NCBI RefSeq assembly: GCF_026242055.1 | Contig: NZ_JAPJDL010000040.1 | Location: forward strand, 1 to 56,215 | Direction: 5' to 3' | Length of the DNA: 56,215 bases | Origin: Lentzea sp. NEAU-D7 | Lineage (GTDB): Bacteria; Actinomycetota; Actinomycetes; Mycobacteriales; Pseudonocardiaceae | In this document: positions 16,189-25,226 of the stretch, one piece after another | Layout of the letters: every line of letters begins with the position of its first letter | How positions within the stretch are numbered: the first letter of the stretch is position 1 | Translations under genes and position numbers: made by a program | Notes under the pieces: model-generated | Databases searched by the model: none | The model's input: the letters and a program-made list of their open reading frames with translations, nothing else | What the model was told of the DNA's origin: nothing

Positions 16189-16216
16189 GGTCCCCGCACC
16201 AGCCGGTGCGGGGACC
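16189..16216. terminator. Bidirectional terminator between convergent genes
   Basis: GGTCCCCGCACC (16189-16200) and GGTGCGGGGACC (16205-16216) form a perfect 12-bp stem with a 4-nt loop AGCC, in the 47-base gap between the GH6 stop and the end of the opposing beta-helix gene. Confidence 0.75.
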
Positions 16217-16224
16217 TCGCCTCG

Positions 16225-18597
16225 TCAACTCCGCAGGCTCCACTGCTGGTTCGTCCCGCCGTGGCAGGCCCAGAGGTGGATCAGCGTGCCGTTCGCGGTG
16301 CCGTTGCCGCTGGCGTCCAGGCACAGCCCCGACTGCGCGCCGGTGATGGTGCCGTCACCGTTCACGTTCCACTGCTGGTTCACGCCCCCGTGGCAGTCCC
16401 ACAGGATCGCGGCGGTGCCGTTGGCCGTTCCACCACCGGAAGCGTCGAGACACTTGCCCTGCACGGTGAGCTGCCTGCTGGAGGTGTGGTTCCAGCGCTG
16501 GTTCGTGCCGCCGTTGCAGTCCCAAAGCCTCGCCTGGGTGTTGTTGGACGTGCCGGCGACGTCGAGGCAACGGCCCGACTGGGTGCCGACGACGGTGACG
16601 TTCTCCCGGCCGCCGCTGCTGCCGCCCGGACCAGCGTTGGCCATGACCGCCTGGGCTCCGGCCGGCCAGTTGCCGCCCGAGACGACGACGTTGTTGTTGA
16701 CGACGTTGCCGCGGTCGCCGTTGGTCACGTTGGTGCTGTTGTTGGTCGACCAGTTGCCGGTGAGTGTCCAGTTGCCCATGTTCTCGCCGCCCCAGTAGTT
16801 GGCGGTGGCCCAGGTGCCGGTGGAGGAGAACACGTTGCCGGTCGCGCGGTAGTACTTGGAGCCCTCGTCGAAGTAGAGCCCGAACCACCCGTTGGTGCGC
16901 AGGCAGTGGTTGCCGCTGATCTCCGCGTTCGGGTTCCAGGCGAGCGTGTAGATGCAGCCGCCGTCGGTCATCTGCTGCATGACGTCGTGGACGTAGTTGT
17001 TGAGGAGCTTGTTGTTGGACGCGGTGGTGGGCGTCGAGTACCGCGGCTGGTAGTTGTACAGACCGCGGTTCGCGTAGTGGTTGCTGCCGCCCGCGTCGTT
17101 GGCTCCCCAGCCGTAGCCGAGGGACAGGCCGGAGTACGGCATGTTGTAGATCTCGTTGTGGGCCACGGTCGCCGTGCTGACGTAGGTGTTGAGCACCGAC
17201 ACGTTGCCGCGGTACTCGACGCCGAGGTCGTGGATGCGGTTGTGGCTGACCGTGATGTCCCGGTTGACCATCCGCTGGTCGCTCGGGTGGTGCGCGTCGG
17301 CTCGCACGCCGCCGACCACGACTCCGCCCGCCGAGTTGCGGGCGATCTCCGACCTGGTGACCGTGATGCCGGACGCGCCCAGTCCCACGCCGCTGGCGTG
17401 CGCGTTGGCGTCGTTGCCGATGCCGATCGCGGTCTGGCCGAGGTTGACGAACTGCGAGTCGGTGAAGGTGATGCCGCTGGCCGCCGAGACCTGGACCGCG
17501 GCGGGCATCTGGAACCAGTGCGGCCGCACCGCCTCGAACTGCGCGCAGCCCTGCTGGCACGAGTTGATCCGGTCGGCGGGCCAGCTCTGGTTGCCCGCCA
17601 TGTAGGCGCCGGTCTGCTGGTCGGCGAACCCCTGGTTGCTGCTCGGGCCGAGCCACGACGTGCCGGTGAAGGTGATGCCGCTGAACGTGATGTTGCGCGC
17701 CGGGGCGTCGTAGGTGCCGCCGACGTTGACCAGTGACTGCAGCACCGGCAGCTCCACGCTGACGTTGCTCATGTTCTGCCCGGCCAGCGGGATGTAGTAG
17801 AGCGCTCCCGCGCCGGGGTTGAGGTACCACTCGCCCTGTGCGTCCAGGAACTCGTACGCGTTCGCCAAGTACAGCGGACCGGCCCGGTGCGGCTTGCTGA
17901 GCGTGTCGTAGCCGAAGGTGTTGTTGTTCCACGCGGGTTGCTGCATCGTGAGGAAGTTCCCCGCGATGCTCTGCACCGGCGAGTACCGGTCGGTGAACGA
18001 GTTGACGCTCTCCACCTCGACGCGGTTCTGGTTCGCCACGTTGTTCAGGTAGTTCAGCGCGCTGTTCGAGAAGCGCATGCCGGTGTCGGTGAACGTGAAG
18101 TCGGCGCGGTTCACCTGGGTCCGCGCGCGGGTCGCGATCGCACCGTTGACGTACAGCTGGCGGCTTTCGACACCGGTGCCGACGCCTGCCCGCCAGATGT
18201 TCCGGCCGGCGTCGGCCAGCGACCACCCGGTGACCGCCCTGGCGCCGCTGATGACGGGACGGGCCGACGCGGCGGCCTGCCACAGCACGCGGTACCCGTT
18301 GTTGCCGGAGTCCGCCGCGGTGAGCCGGAACGGCTCGGTGAGCCGGTAGGTCCCGCCGGCCAGCTCCACGACGATGTCACCGGACATCGACGCGTTGCGC
18401 GACCTCACCGCCGCCTGCGCTCCCGGCAACGAGCACGGTGCCGCGGCGGAGCAGGCGGTGCCGCTGCCCGAGGGCGAGGCGTGGAGGGTCGTGGTGGCCG
18501 CGGAGGCGGGGGGAGCGGTGGCGAGCGCGGCGATCACCGCCGCCGTGGCGGCGAGCGCGATCCGCCCGCGCGCAGCGGGGAACGAGGACGTGGACAA
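16225..18597 (-). CDS. Secreted parallel beta-helix carbohydrate-active protein (possibly GH141-like) with C-terminal CBM13
   Basis: About 790 residues. A signal peptide ends near PPASA-AT. The body is a right-handed parallel beta-helix: the N-terminal cap ASPSGSGTAC...PCSLPGAQAAVR and repeated short turns such as ITVTRSEIARNSAGGVVVGG and TVAHNEIYNMPYSGLSLGYG. Overall layout resembles GH141 (fucosidase/xylanase) or other beta-helix enzymes; catalytic residues cannot be assigned from sequence alone. The last 130 residues form a three-repeat ricin lectin (NQRW, NQQW, NQQW). TTG 18597 is chosen because AGGAGGT lies just upstream and the signal peptide starts there; GTG 18627 is an in-frame alternative. 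It is divergent from the GntR gene at 18897, which may control it. Confidence 0.8.
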   Translation of the reverse strand: MSTSSFPAARGRIALAATAAVIAALATAPPASAATTTLHASPSGSGTACSAAAPCSLPGAQAAVRSRNASMSGDIVVELAGGTYRLTEPFRLTAADSGNNGYRVLWQAAASARPVISGARAVTGWSLADAGRNIWRAGVGTGVESRQLYVNGAIATRARTQVNRADFTFTDTGMRFSNSALNYLNNVANQNRVEVESVNSFTDRYSPVQSIAGNFLTMQQPAWNNNTFGYDTLSKPHRAGPLYLANAYEFLDAQGEWYLNPGAGALYYIPLAGQNMSNVSVELPVLQSLVNVGGTYDAPARNITFSGITFTGTSWLGPSSNQGFADQQTGAYMAGNQSWPADRINSCQQGCAQFEAVRPHWFQMPAAVQVSAASGITFTDSQFVNLGQTAIGIGNDANAHASGVGLGASGITVTRSEIARNSAGGVVVGGVRADAHHPSDQRMVNRDITVSHNRIHDLGVEYRGNVSVLNTYVSTATVAHNEIYNMPYSGLSLGYGWGANDAGGSNHYANRGLYNYQPRYSTPTTASNNKLLNNYVHDVMQQMTDGGCIYTLAWNPNAEISGNHCLRTNGWFGLYFDEGSKYYRATGNVFSSTGTWATANYWGGENMGNWTLTGNWSTNNSTNVTNGDRGNVVNNNVVVSGGNWPAGAQAVMANAGPGGSSGGRENVTVVGTQSGRCLDVAGTSNNTQARLWDCNGGTNQRWNHTSSRQLTVQGKCLDASGGGTANGTAAILWDCHGGVNQQWNVNGDGTITGAQSGLCLDASGNGTANGTLIHLWACHGGTNQQWSLRS

Positions 18598-18810
18598 GTG
18601 ACCTCCTGGTGGGTGTGGCCTGATCACCTCTCCCGCTGCGGCGGACGGGACAGCTCATGTCCTGTGTGGACGTTCGGGGTTCGTCGGGCCTGCCGGGGAC
18701 CGCGCAGGCGGACCGGCTGGGACTTCGCGGCGACGGCACCCTGGAACGGGGCGTGCGGACGGGTCTCCGCGGACGGAGGGCGGGCGTCCGGGCCGGTTCA
18801 GGAACAACGC

Positions 18811-18841
18811 GAACGTAACTCGTATGACGTGTGACGTCAAT
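18811..18841. promoter_or_regulatory. Putative GntR operator, copy 1
   Basis: This 31-base element is identical at 28 of 31 positions to 47503-47533, upstream of the paralogous GntR gene. The core TGACGTGTGACGTCA (18825-18839) is nearly palindromic. It ends 10 bases before a -10 box TATACT (18851-18856), so binding would block transcription of the regulator and possibly of the divergent beta-helix gene. Confidence 0.7.
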
Positions 18842-18896
18842 GGTGTTACGTATACTGTCGGGTCCTGGCAACAGGTTGCGGCACAACGGAGGCGAG

Positions 18897-19664
18897 ATGT
18901 CGGTGACACGTCCGGACCAGGATGCGGCCGCGACCCCCGGATGGACGCGGAGACCGGCGAACCTGGCCGCCGCGGTCACGGCCGAGCTCGTGCAACGCGT
19001 CGTGCGCGGTACCTACGCCGCCGGAACTGTGCTCCCGCCCGAGCCCGTCCTGTGCGAGACCTTCTCGGTGAGCAGGACGGTGATCCGCGAGGCGGTGAAG
19101 GTCCTGCAGGAGAAGGGCTTGGTGCGGGTGCGCCAGGGAGCGGGCACCACGGTCACCCCGATGGCGCAGTGGAACATGCTCGACGAGCTGGTGCTCGCCG
19201 CCGCCGTCGACGAGGACGAGAGCCTCGCGATCCTCGACGACGTGGTGGTGACGCGCAGGTTGCTCGAGTCGGACATGGCCCAGGTCGCTGCGCGCACCGC
19301 CGGTCAGGACACCCTGGACCGGTTGCGCGCCCTGGTGGACCGGATGGACGAGCTCGTCGGCGACACCCCCACCTACGAGGAGCACGACCGCCTGTTCCAC
19401 GACACGATCATGCAGGCCTCGGGCAACCGCATCGCCCGAGGTGTGGTGCGGTCGCTGGAGAGGCAGGTCCTCAACTCCGCCGGCTACCACGGGCGCAGCG
19501 GCCGGGACATGTGCACGGCGTCCAACAGGGGGCACCGCCGCATCTGCGAGCGCATCGCCGCTCGCGACGAGGCCGGTGCGGCACAGGCCATGTTCACCCA
19601 CATCACCGAGGCGTGGCTCGTGCGCCGCGGTGAGGCGGGAGACCCCGGTCGTCTGAAGCGGTAG
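18897..19664 (+). CDS. GntR-family (FadR-type) transcriptional regulator, paralogue 1
   Basis: A 255-residue regulator with an N-terminal winged helix (LPPEPVLCETFSVSRTVIREAVK, with LQEKGLVRVRQGAGTTV as the wing) and an all-alpha FCD effector domain from about residue 95 with the metal/ligand-type motif DRLFHDTIMQASGN and a final segment AMFTHITEAWLVRR. ATG 18897 follows GGAGG (18888-18892). It is very similar along its full length to the GntR at 47581 and both are preceded by the same 31-base element, so the two probably cross-regulate. It is divergent from the beta-helix gene. FCD regulators often sense acidic sugars or organic acids; the ligand here is unknown. Confidence 0.9.
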   Translation: MSVTRPDQDAAATPGWTRRPANLAAAVTAELVQRVVRGTYAAGTVLPPEPVLCETFSVSRTVIREAVKVLQEKGLVRVRQGAGTTVTPMAQWNMLDELVLAAAVDEDESLAILDDVVVTRRLLESDMAQVAARTAGQDTLDRLRALVDRMDELVGDTPTYEEHDRLFHDTIMQASGNRIARGVVRSLERQVLNSAGYHGRSGRDMCTASNRGHRRICERIAARDEAGAAQAMFTHITEAWLVRRGEAGDPGRLKR

Positions 19665-19791
19665 AGCGCTCGTCGCCGGACGGTCCCCTCCGCCAGGACC
19701 GTTCGGCGCAAGGCGTGTGACCACAACCATTTCGTGGAACATCCGACCGGGAACGCGGTCGGGCCCGTACGGCACGGGAGGCGGATCTGCG

Positions 19792-20844
19792 GTGGGACGA
19801 ACTCGCGTGACCCTGGCCGACGTCGCGGCGGCGAGCGGGGTGTCGGTGACGACGGCGTCGCTCGTGCTGACCGGACGTGCGCGCGAACTGCGCATCTCCG
19901 AGGACGCCGAGCGGAGGGTCCGTTCCACGGCCCAGGAGCTCGGCTACCGGCGCGCCTCCCTGGTGAGCGGGCCCCGTCCGGGACCGTCGCGGACGATCGG
20001 GTTCGTGCTCGACACCGTCACCTCGTCCGGACTGGCGGGCGAGGTCGTGAAGGGCGCGGTGGAGGCCGCCTACCGGCACGGGTTCATGCTGTTCGCCGGG
20101 GAGACGGGCGGCGACCCGGGGCTGGAGCGGTCGCTGGTCCAGGCGATGCGCGACCGGCGCGCGGACGGAATCGTCTTCGCCACGACGCACACGAGGGCGA
20201 TCACGGTGCCGGAAGGCCTGTACCACGGGCCCACCGTGCTGCTCAACGCCACCGCCGAGGCCGGTCCCGCCATTCCGTCGGTGGTGTCCGACGAGGTGCA
20301 GGGCGGGCGCTCGGCGGCACGCCTCCTCGTCGAGGCGGGGCACCGCCACGGCGTTCACCTGATCGGCGCGGGACCGGGTGCCTACGACGTCCCGCCGCGC
20401 AGCATCGCGGCCGTGCAGCGCCTCATCGGGATGCGCGAGGTGTTCGCGGCCGCGGGCGTCGAGGTGGTGAGCGCACACCGCTGTCCCACGTGGACACCGG
20501 AGGACGGGTACGACGCGACCAGGGACCTGCTGCGACACCACCTGCCCAAGGCGCTGGTGTGCTTCGACGACCGCCTGGCGTTCGGGGCGTACCAGGCGCT
20601 CGGCGAGGCCGGGCTCGCGGTGCCGGGTGACGTCTCCGTGCTCGGGTTCGACGACCACCCGGTCGCCTCCTGGATGCGTCCCCGGCTGACCACCGTCGCC
20701 CTGCCGCACCACGAGCTCGGCGTGCAGGCGGTCGAGGTCCTGGTGGAGATGCTGGGACGGCGTGGGCGCGGGGCCCGGCCCGCGCTGATCCGCCGGGTGC
20801 CGATGCCGGTGCGCGAGGGCGGTTCGGTCGCGCGCCCGCGCTGA
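19792..20844 (+). CDS. LacI-family transcriptional regulator
   Basis: A 350-residue regulator. It opens with a LacI helix-turn-helix (VTLADVAAASGVSVTTASLVL, TGRARELRISEDAERRV) and continues with a sugar-sensing domain (TIGFVLDTVTSSGL, GIVFATTHT, VSVLGFDDHPVASWMRPRLTTV). GTG 19792 is preferred since GGGAGG (19777-19782) precedes it; a GTG at 19717 would add 25 low-complexity residues. It follows the GntR gene by about 130 bases and precedes the CE3-GH62-GH27-GH43 operon, whose promoter carries a TGTTAGCGCTAACA-type operator. It is therefore the best positional candidate for the repressor of that motif; this is inference. Confidence 0.88.
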   Translation: MGRTRVTLADVAAASGVSVTTASLVLTGRARELRISEDAERRVRSTAQELGYRRASLVSGPRPGPSRTIGFVLDTVTSSGLAGEVVKGAVEAAYRHGFMLFAGETGGDPGLERSLVQAMRDRRADGIVFATTHTRAITVPEGLYHGPTVLLNATAEAGPAIPSVVSDEVQGGRSAARLLVEAGHRHGVHLIGAGPGAYDVPPRSIAAVQRLIGMREVFAAAGVEVVSAHRCPTWTPEDGYDATRDLLRHHLPKALVCFDDRLAFGAYQALGEAGLAVPGDVSVLGFDDHPVASWMRPRLTTVALPHHELGVQAVEVLVEMLGRRGRGARPALIRRVPMPVREGGSVARPR

Positions 20845-20911
20845 CGAACGGCGGTTGTTCGCGTTAACAGCGGATCGCGCCAGCTTGCGACTTGCCAGGG
20901 TGAACAAACCG

Positions 20912-20942
20912 TTTTGCTAAAGGTTAGCGCTCACATTTTAGC
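20912..20942. promoter_or_regulatory. Extended LacI-type operator upstream of the CE3-GH62-GH27-GH43 operon
   Basis: The core GGTTAGCGCTCACA (20922-20935) with outer arms GCTAAA and TTTTAGC reproduces the element at 14597-14627 with one-base shifts. It directly precedes the promoter below. Confidence 0.7.
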
Positions 20943-20943
20943 T

Positions 20944-20973
20944 TTGACCCCGCACGACGGGGTCTTCTACATT
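20944..20973 (+). promoter_or_regulatory. Promoter of the CE3-GH62-GH27-GH43 operon
   Basis: TTGACC (20944-20949) and TACATT (20968-20973) are 18 nt apart, next to the operator. The predicted leader before ATG 21018 is about 38 nt. Confidence 0.6.
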
Positions 20974-21017
20974 GCTGGAAGCCGCCCCGCCGCTGACCGC
21001 TCGTCGAAAGGCTCATC

Positions 21018-22031
21018 ATGCCGAGCCCGCTCAAAGCGCTGTGCGGTGCGCTGATCGCCACCCTGCTGGCCGCGTCGCCCGCCCTCGCCGAACAGTCCAC
21101 TGTGGATGATCCGGCCGCCTCCGCCGACCCTGTGCGGGTGATGCCGCTGGGCGACTCCATCACGCAAGGCGGCTCCATCGGCGGTTACCGCCTCGACCTC
21201 GGCACCAAGCTGCGTGCCGCCGGACGCTCCGTCGACTTCGTGGGCTCGCTCGCGGACGGGCCGGGCTCCATGCCCGACCGCAACCACGAGGGCCACCCCG
21301 GCTGGACCATCGCGCAGGTCGACGCGGGCGTCGTGAACTGGCTGAGGACCTACACCCCGCGCACGATCCTGCTGCACATCGGCACCAACGACATGTACGG
21401 CAGCGATCCCGCCGGCGCACCGCGAAGGCTGTCCGCTCTGGTGGACAAGATCACCGCTCAGGCGCCGAACGCCGAGGTGTTCGTCTCGACCATCATCCCG
21501 ATCCGCTTCGCCGACTCCACCGTGCGCGGCTACAACGCCGCCATCGTCCCGATGCTGCGGGCGAAAGCCGCGGCGGGCAAGCGGGTGCACGTCGTGGACA
21601 TGTACCCGGCGGTGCCGATCGCCGACCTCCCCGACGGCATCCACCCGAACGCCGCCGGCTACAGCAAGATGGCGGCGGTCTGGTTCAACGCGCTGTCGTC
21701 GGTTCCCGGCAGCATCGGTGATCCTCCCGCGCCTGGCGGCACCTGCACGGCCACGTCGAGCGTCACGGGCACCTGGAACGGTGGTTTCCAGGCCGAGGTC
21801 ACCGTCGCCAACCCCACCGCGTCCACCCTCTCCGGCTGGACGGTCCGGTTCACGCTCCCCAACGGGCACAGCGTGTCCCAGATCTGGGGCGGTGTCGCCA
21901 GCGGCTCGGTCACGGTCACCAACGCCCCCTACAACGGCTCGGTCGGCCCCGGCGCCTCGGTGACGTTCGGCTTCCTCGCGTCCGGTTCCGGTGCGCCGGC
22001 GGTCGGCACCGCTACCTGCGCCGGCACGTGA
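21018..22031 (+). CDS. Secreted CE3 SGNH-type acetylxylan esterase with C-terminal CBM2
   Basis: A 337-residue esterase. The signal peptide (about 1-24, ALA-EQ) is followed by an SGNH/GDSL domain (about 38-232) with block I MPLGDSITQGG (catalytic Ser), HIGTNDMYG (oxyanion Asn) and DGIHPNAAGY (Asp-His pair). This pattern matches CE3 acetylxylan esterases. A short Pro/Gly linker rather than poly-Thr joins it to a CBM2 (about 240-337; TCTATSSVTG to TATCAG). ATG 21018 follows AAAGG. It is the first gene of a plus-strand operon for arabinoxylan and galactoside side chains, 39 bases before the GH62 gene. Confidence 0.9.
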   Translation: MPSPLKALCGALIATLLAASPALAEQSTVDDPAASADPVRVMPLGDSITQGGSIGGYRLDLGTKLRAAGRSVDFVGSLADGPGSMPDRNHEGHPGWTIAQVDAGVVNWLRTYTPRTILLHIGTNDMYGSDPAGAPRRLSALVDKITAQAPNAEVFVSTIIPIRFADSTVRGYNAAIVPMLRAKAAAGKRVHVVDMYPAVPIADLPDGIHPNAAGYSKMAAVWFNALSSVPGSIGDPPAPGGTCTATSSVTGTWNGGFQAEVTVANPTASTLSGWTVRFTLPNGHSVSQIWGGVASGSVTVTNAPYNGSVGPGASVTFGFLASGSGAPAVGTATCAGT

Positions 22032-22070
22032 TCTGAGCTCCTCCGCTCCCTCCGACGACGAAGGGTGATC

Positions 22071-23525
22071 ATGTTCTTCGCACGATTGTTCACATCACGC
22101 CGAGCCCGGCTCACGGCCGTCGCCGCCGTCCCGCTCATCGCGGTGTCCGCGCTGGCCGCGGTGGCGGTGCCTCCCGCCGCGGCCGCACCGGGCTGCTCGG
22201 TGACCTACTCCGCACCGTCGCAGTGGGACGGTGGCTTCACGGCGAACGTCAGCGTCACCAACCTCGGTGACGCCGTCAACGGCTGGACGCTCACCTGGGG
22301 CTTCTCCGCGGGCCAGCAGGTGAAGCAGGCCTGGAACGCCGACGTGACCCAGTCGGGGAGCGAGGTGACCGCCCGCAACGTCTCGTACAACGCGGCGATC
22401 CCGACCGGTGGCCGGGTCGAGTTCGGTTTCAACGGTTCCTCCACCGGGTCGACGAACCCGAACCCCACGGCGTTCACGCTCAACGGCACCCTGTGCACCG
22501 GTGACGTCGGCCCCACCACGACGACCACCACGACCACCACGACGACGGGCAACCCGCCCGTGGGCAGCCTGCCGTCGAGCTTCCGCTGGAACTCCAGCGG
22601 CGTGCTGATCAGCCCGAAGCCGGACGCCACGCACCCGAACGTCGCGGTGAAGGACCCGAGCGTCATCTACCACAACGGCAAGTACCACGTGTTCGCGTCG
22701 ACGTACACCAACGGCTACAACCTGATGTACACCAGTTTCAGCGACTGGTCGCAGGCGTCGGCCGCACCGCACTACTACCTCGACCGCTCCGGCATCGGAG
22801 GCGGGTACCGGGCCGCACCGCAGGTGTTCTACTTCGCGCCGCAACGCCTCTGGTACCTCGTCTACCAGACCGGGGACAACGCGTCGTACTCCACGACCAC
22901 GGACATCTCCAACCCGGCGTCGTGGTCCACGCCGAAGAACTTCTACGCCGGCGGGATGCCGCAGATCATCCGCGACAACATCGGCAACGGCTACTGGGTC
23001 GACTTCTGGACGGTGTGCGACACCGCGAAGTGCTACCTGTTCTCCTCCGACGACAACGGTCACCTCTACCGGTCGGAGACCAGCCTCGCGCAGTTCCCGA
23101 ACGGCTTCACCAACACGGTGATCGCCATGCAGGACAGCAACCGCAACCGGTTGTTCGAGGCGTCCAACGTCTACAAGATCGCCGGCAAGAACCAGTGGTT
23201 CCTCGTGCACGAGGCGATCGGCTCCGACGGCCGCCGCTGGTTCCGCTCCTGGACCGCGCCCTCCATCACCGGACCGTGGACCGCACTGGCCGACAGCGAG
23301 TCGAACCCGTTCGCCCGCGCGAACAACGTGACGTTCCCGGGTGGACAGTGGACGCGCGACATCAGCCACGGCGAGATGGTGCGGACGAACGTCGACCAGA
23401 CGATGGAGATCAGTCCCTGCAAGCTCAGCTACCTCTACCAGGGCATGGATCCCAACGCCGGGGGTGAGTACAACCGGCTGCCCTGGCGGCTCGGCCTGCT
23501 GACCCAGACCAACTCGACCTGCTGA
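22071..23525 (+). CDS. Secreted GH62 alpha-L-arabinofuranosidase with N-terminal CBM2
   Basis: Removes arabinofuranose from arabinoxylan. The 484-residue product has a signal peptide (about 1-39), CBM2 (about 40-144), poly-Thr linker (near 22514-22546) and a GH62 five-bladed propeller (about 165-484). GH62 hallmarks: LPSSFRWNSSG at the domain start, the base Asp in VKDPSVIYHNGKYH, WYLVYQTGD, GYWVDFWTVCD, the acid Glu in RNRLFEASNVYKI, and the C-terminal EISPCKLSYLYQGMDP and RLPWRLGLLTQ. ATG 22071 is chosen because GAAGGG ends five bases upstream; GTG 22065 is an in-frame alternative. Confidence 0.94.
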   Translation: MFFARLFTSRRARLTAVAAVPLIAVSALAAVAVPPAAAAPGCSVTYSAPSQWDGGFTANVSVTNLGDAVNGWTLTWGFSAGQQVKQAWNADVTQSGSEVTARNVSYNAAIPTGGRVEFGFNGSSTGSTNPNPTAFTLNGTLCTGDVGPTTTTTTTTTTTGNPPVGSLPSSFRWNSSGVLISPKPDATHPNVAVKDPSVIYHNGKYHVFASTYTNGYNLMYTSFSDWSQASAAPHYYLDRSGIGGGYRAAPQVFYFAPQRLWYLVYQTGDNASYSTTTDISNPASWSTPKNFYAGGMPQIIRDNIGNGYWVDFWTVCDTAKCYLFSSDDNGHLYRSETSLAQFPNGFTNTVIAMQDSNRNRLFEASNVYKIAGKNQWFLVHEAIGSDGRRWFRSWTAPSITGPWTALADSESNPFARANNVTFPGGQWTRDISHGEMVRTNVDQTMEISPCKLSYLYQGMDPNAGGEYNRLPWRLGLLTQTNSTC

Positions 23526-23588
23526 GTGCAGGACCGACGCCGCCGGGCACGCGCACCGGCGGCGTCCCCCTGCGAGAAAGGGGCAACG

Positions 23589-25226
23589 ATGCCCTCCTGG
23601 TCCAGGAAACTCACCCACCTCGCCGCCGTCCTGCTGGCGGCGATGGCGACCGTCACCGCGAACCCCGCCGCCGCGCCCGCCGCTCCCGGCAGCCCGGCGC
23701 TCACCCCACCGCTCGGCTGGAACAGCTGGAACAGCTTCGGCTGCGGCATCACCGAGGGCCAGGTCCGCCAGGCCGCCGACGCGATGGTGTCGTCGGGCAT
23801 GCGCGACGCCGGCTACCAGTACGTCGTCGTGGACGACTGCTGGTTCGACCCGCAGCGCGACTCCGCCGGCAACCTGCGGGCGCACCCGTCGAAGTTCCCG
23901 AGCGGGATGAAGGCGCTGGGCGACTACATCCACGCCCGCGGCCTCAAGTTCGGCATCTACCAGGCGCCGAACGAGAAGACGTGCGCGCAGGGCACCGGCG
24001 CGCACCCCGGTTCGACAGGCAGCAAGGGCCACGAGGTCCAGGACGCGCGGATCTTCGCGTCCTGGGGCGTGGACTACCTGAAGTACGACTGGTGCTCGGG
24101 TGCCGGCACCCGCGACGAGCAGATCGCCCGGTTCACGATCATGCGCGACGCCCTGCGCGCCACCGGCCGCCCGATCGTCTACAGCATCAACTCCAACAGC
24201 TTCCACGCTCCCACCGGTGACCGGTACGACTGGAGCGAGGTCGCCGACCTGTGGCGCACCACCGAGGACCTGCTGGACATCTGGCAGAACGGCAACACCA
24301 ACAGCTACCCGATGGGCGTGGGCAACGTCGTCGACATCACCGCCCCGCTCGCCGTGCAGTCCGGTCCCGGCCACTGGAACGACCCGGACATGCTCGTCGT
24401 CGGACGCCCCGGTCTCACGCTCACCGAGTCGCGGTCGCACTTCACGCTGTGGGCGCTGATGGCGGCGCCCCTCATGGCGGGCAACGACATCCGCACCATG
24501 TCCGCCGACGTCAGCGCGATCCTGCGCAACCAGCGCCTGATCACCGTGAACCAGGACGGCCTCGGCGCGGGCGGGCGCCGGGTGCGCGACGACGGCGCCA
24601 CCGAGGTGTTCGCCAAACCGCTCTCGGACGGCTCAGTGGCCGTCGGCTTGTTCAACCGCGGCGGCGGCACCGCCACCATCGCCACCACGGCCGCCCAGAT
24701 CGGCCTGTCCGGAGGGAGCTTCACGCTGACCGACCTCTGGACCGGCGGCACGTCCAGCACCTCGGGCGCGATCTCCGCCTCCGTTCCGGCGCACGGCGTG
24801 ACCGCGTTCCGGGTGACCGGCGGCAGTCCGCTGCAGAACACCACCTCGCGGTTGCGCGGAGCCGGCTCGAACCGCTGCCTCGACGTCGAGAACCAGTCCA
24901 CGGCGGCCGGGGCCGCGGTCGTGATCCAGGACTGCCTCACGCCGGCCTCCCAGCGGTGGACGTCCTGGGCGAACGGCGAGATCCGCGTGTTCGGCGACAA
25001 GTGCCTCGACGCGTACGACCAGGGCACCGCCAACGGCACGAGGGTCATCGTCTGGCAGTGCAACGGCCAGACGAACCAGCGCTGGACGCTGGGCTCCGAC
25101 GGCACGGTCCGCAACACGAACGCCGGCCTGTGCCTCGACGTCGAACGGGCCGCGACCGGCAACGGCTCGAAGCTGGTGCTGTGGACCTGCAACGGCCAGA
25201 CCAACCAGAGGTGGTCACGATCATGA
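23589..25226 (+). CDS. Secreted GH27 alpha-galactosidase/beta-L-arabinopyranosidase with C-terminal CBM13
   Basis: A 545-residue GH27 enzyme. Signal peptide about 1-32; GH27 barrel (about 36-310) beginning TPPLGWNSWNSFGC, with the nucleophile Asp in DYLKYDWCSG and the acid/base Asp in GPGHWNDPDML; a beta-sandwich domain (about 315-410); then a ricin lectin (about 415-545) with SQRW, NQRW and NQRW repeats. The family contains alpha-galactosidases and, in Streptomyces, a beta-L-arabinopyranosidase; the neighbours (GH62, GH43) make an arabinoxylan/arabinogalactan role plausible. ATG 23589 follows AAAGGGG. Its stop overlaps the next ATG (ATGA), so the two are translationally coupled. Confidence 0.92.
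   Translation: MPSWSRKLTHLAAVLLAAMATVTANPAAAPAAPGSPALTPPLGWNSWNSFGCGITEGQVRQAADAMVSSGMRDAGYQYVVVDDCWFDPQRDSAGNLRAHPSKFPSGMKALGDYIHARGLKFGIYQAPNEKTCAQGTGAHPGSTGSKGHEVQDARIFASWGVDYLKYDWCSGAGTRDEQIARFTIMRDALRATGRPIVYSINSNSFHAPTGDRYDWSEVADLWRTTEDLLDIWQNGNTNSYPMGVGNVVDITAPLAVQSGPGHWNDPDMLVVGRPGLTLTESRSHFTLWALMAAPLMAGNDIRTMSADVSAILRNQRLITVNQDGLGAGGRRVRDDGATEVFAKPLSDGSVAVGLFNRGGGTATIATTAAQIGLSGGSFTLTDLWTGGTSSTSGAISASVPAHGVTAFRVTGGSPLQNTTSRLRGAGSNRCLDVENQSTAAGAAVVIQDCLTPASQRWTSWANGEIRVFGDKCLDAYDQGTANGTRVIVWQCNGQTNQRWTLGSDGTVRNTNAGLCLDVERAATGNGSKLVLWTCNGQTNQRWSRS

Noticed and set aside
17797..17812. AGAGCGCTCCCG resembling a CebR box
   Set aside because: It is inside the beta-helix coding sequence, matches only one arm well, and has no promoter nearby.
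22512..22550. Short regular repeats that might suggest a CRISPR or satellite
   Set aside because: The repeat unit is a threonine codon inside an open gene; there are no spacers.
24251..25222. Long upstream extension of the frame of the CBM2-GH43 gene at 25223
   Set aside because: The extension is the shadow of the GH27 gene; the signal peptide and CBM2 start at ATG 25223, coupled to the GH27 stop.
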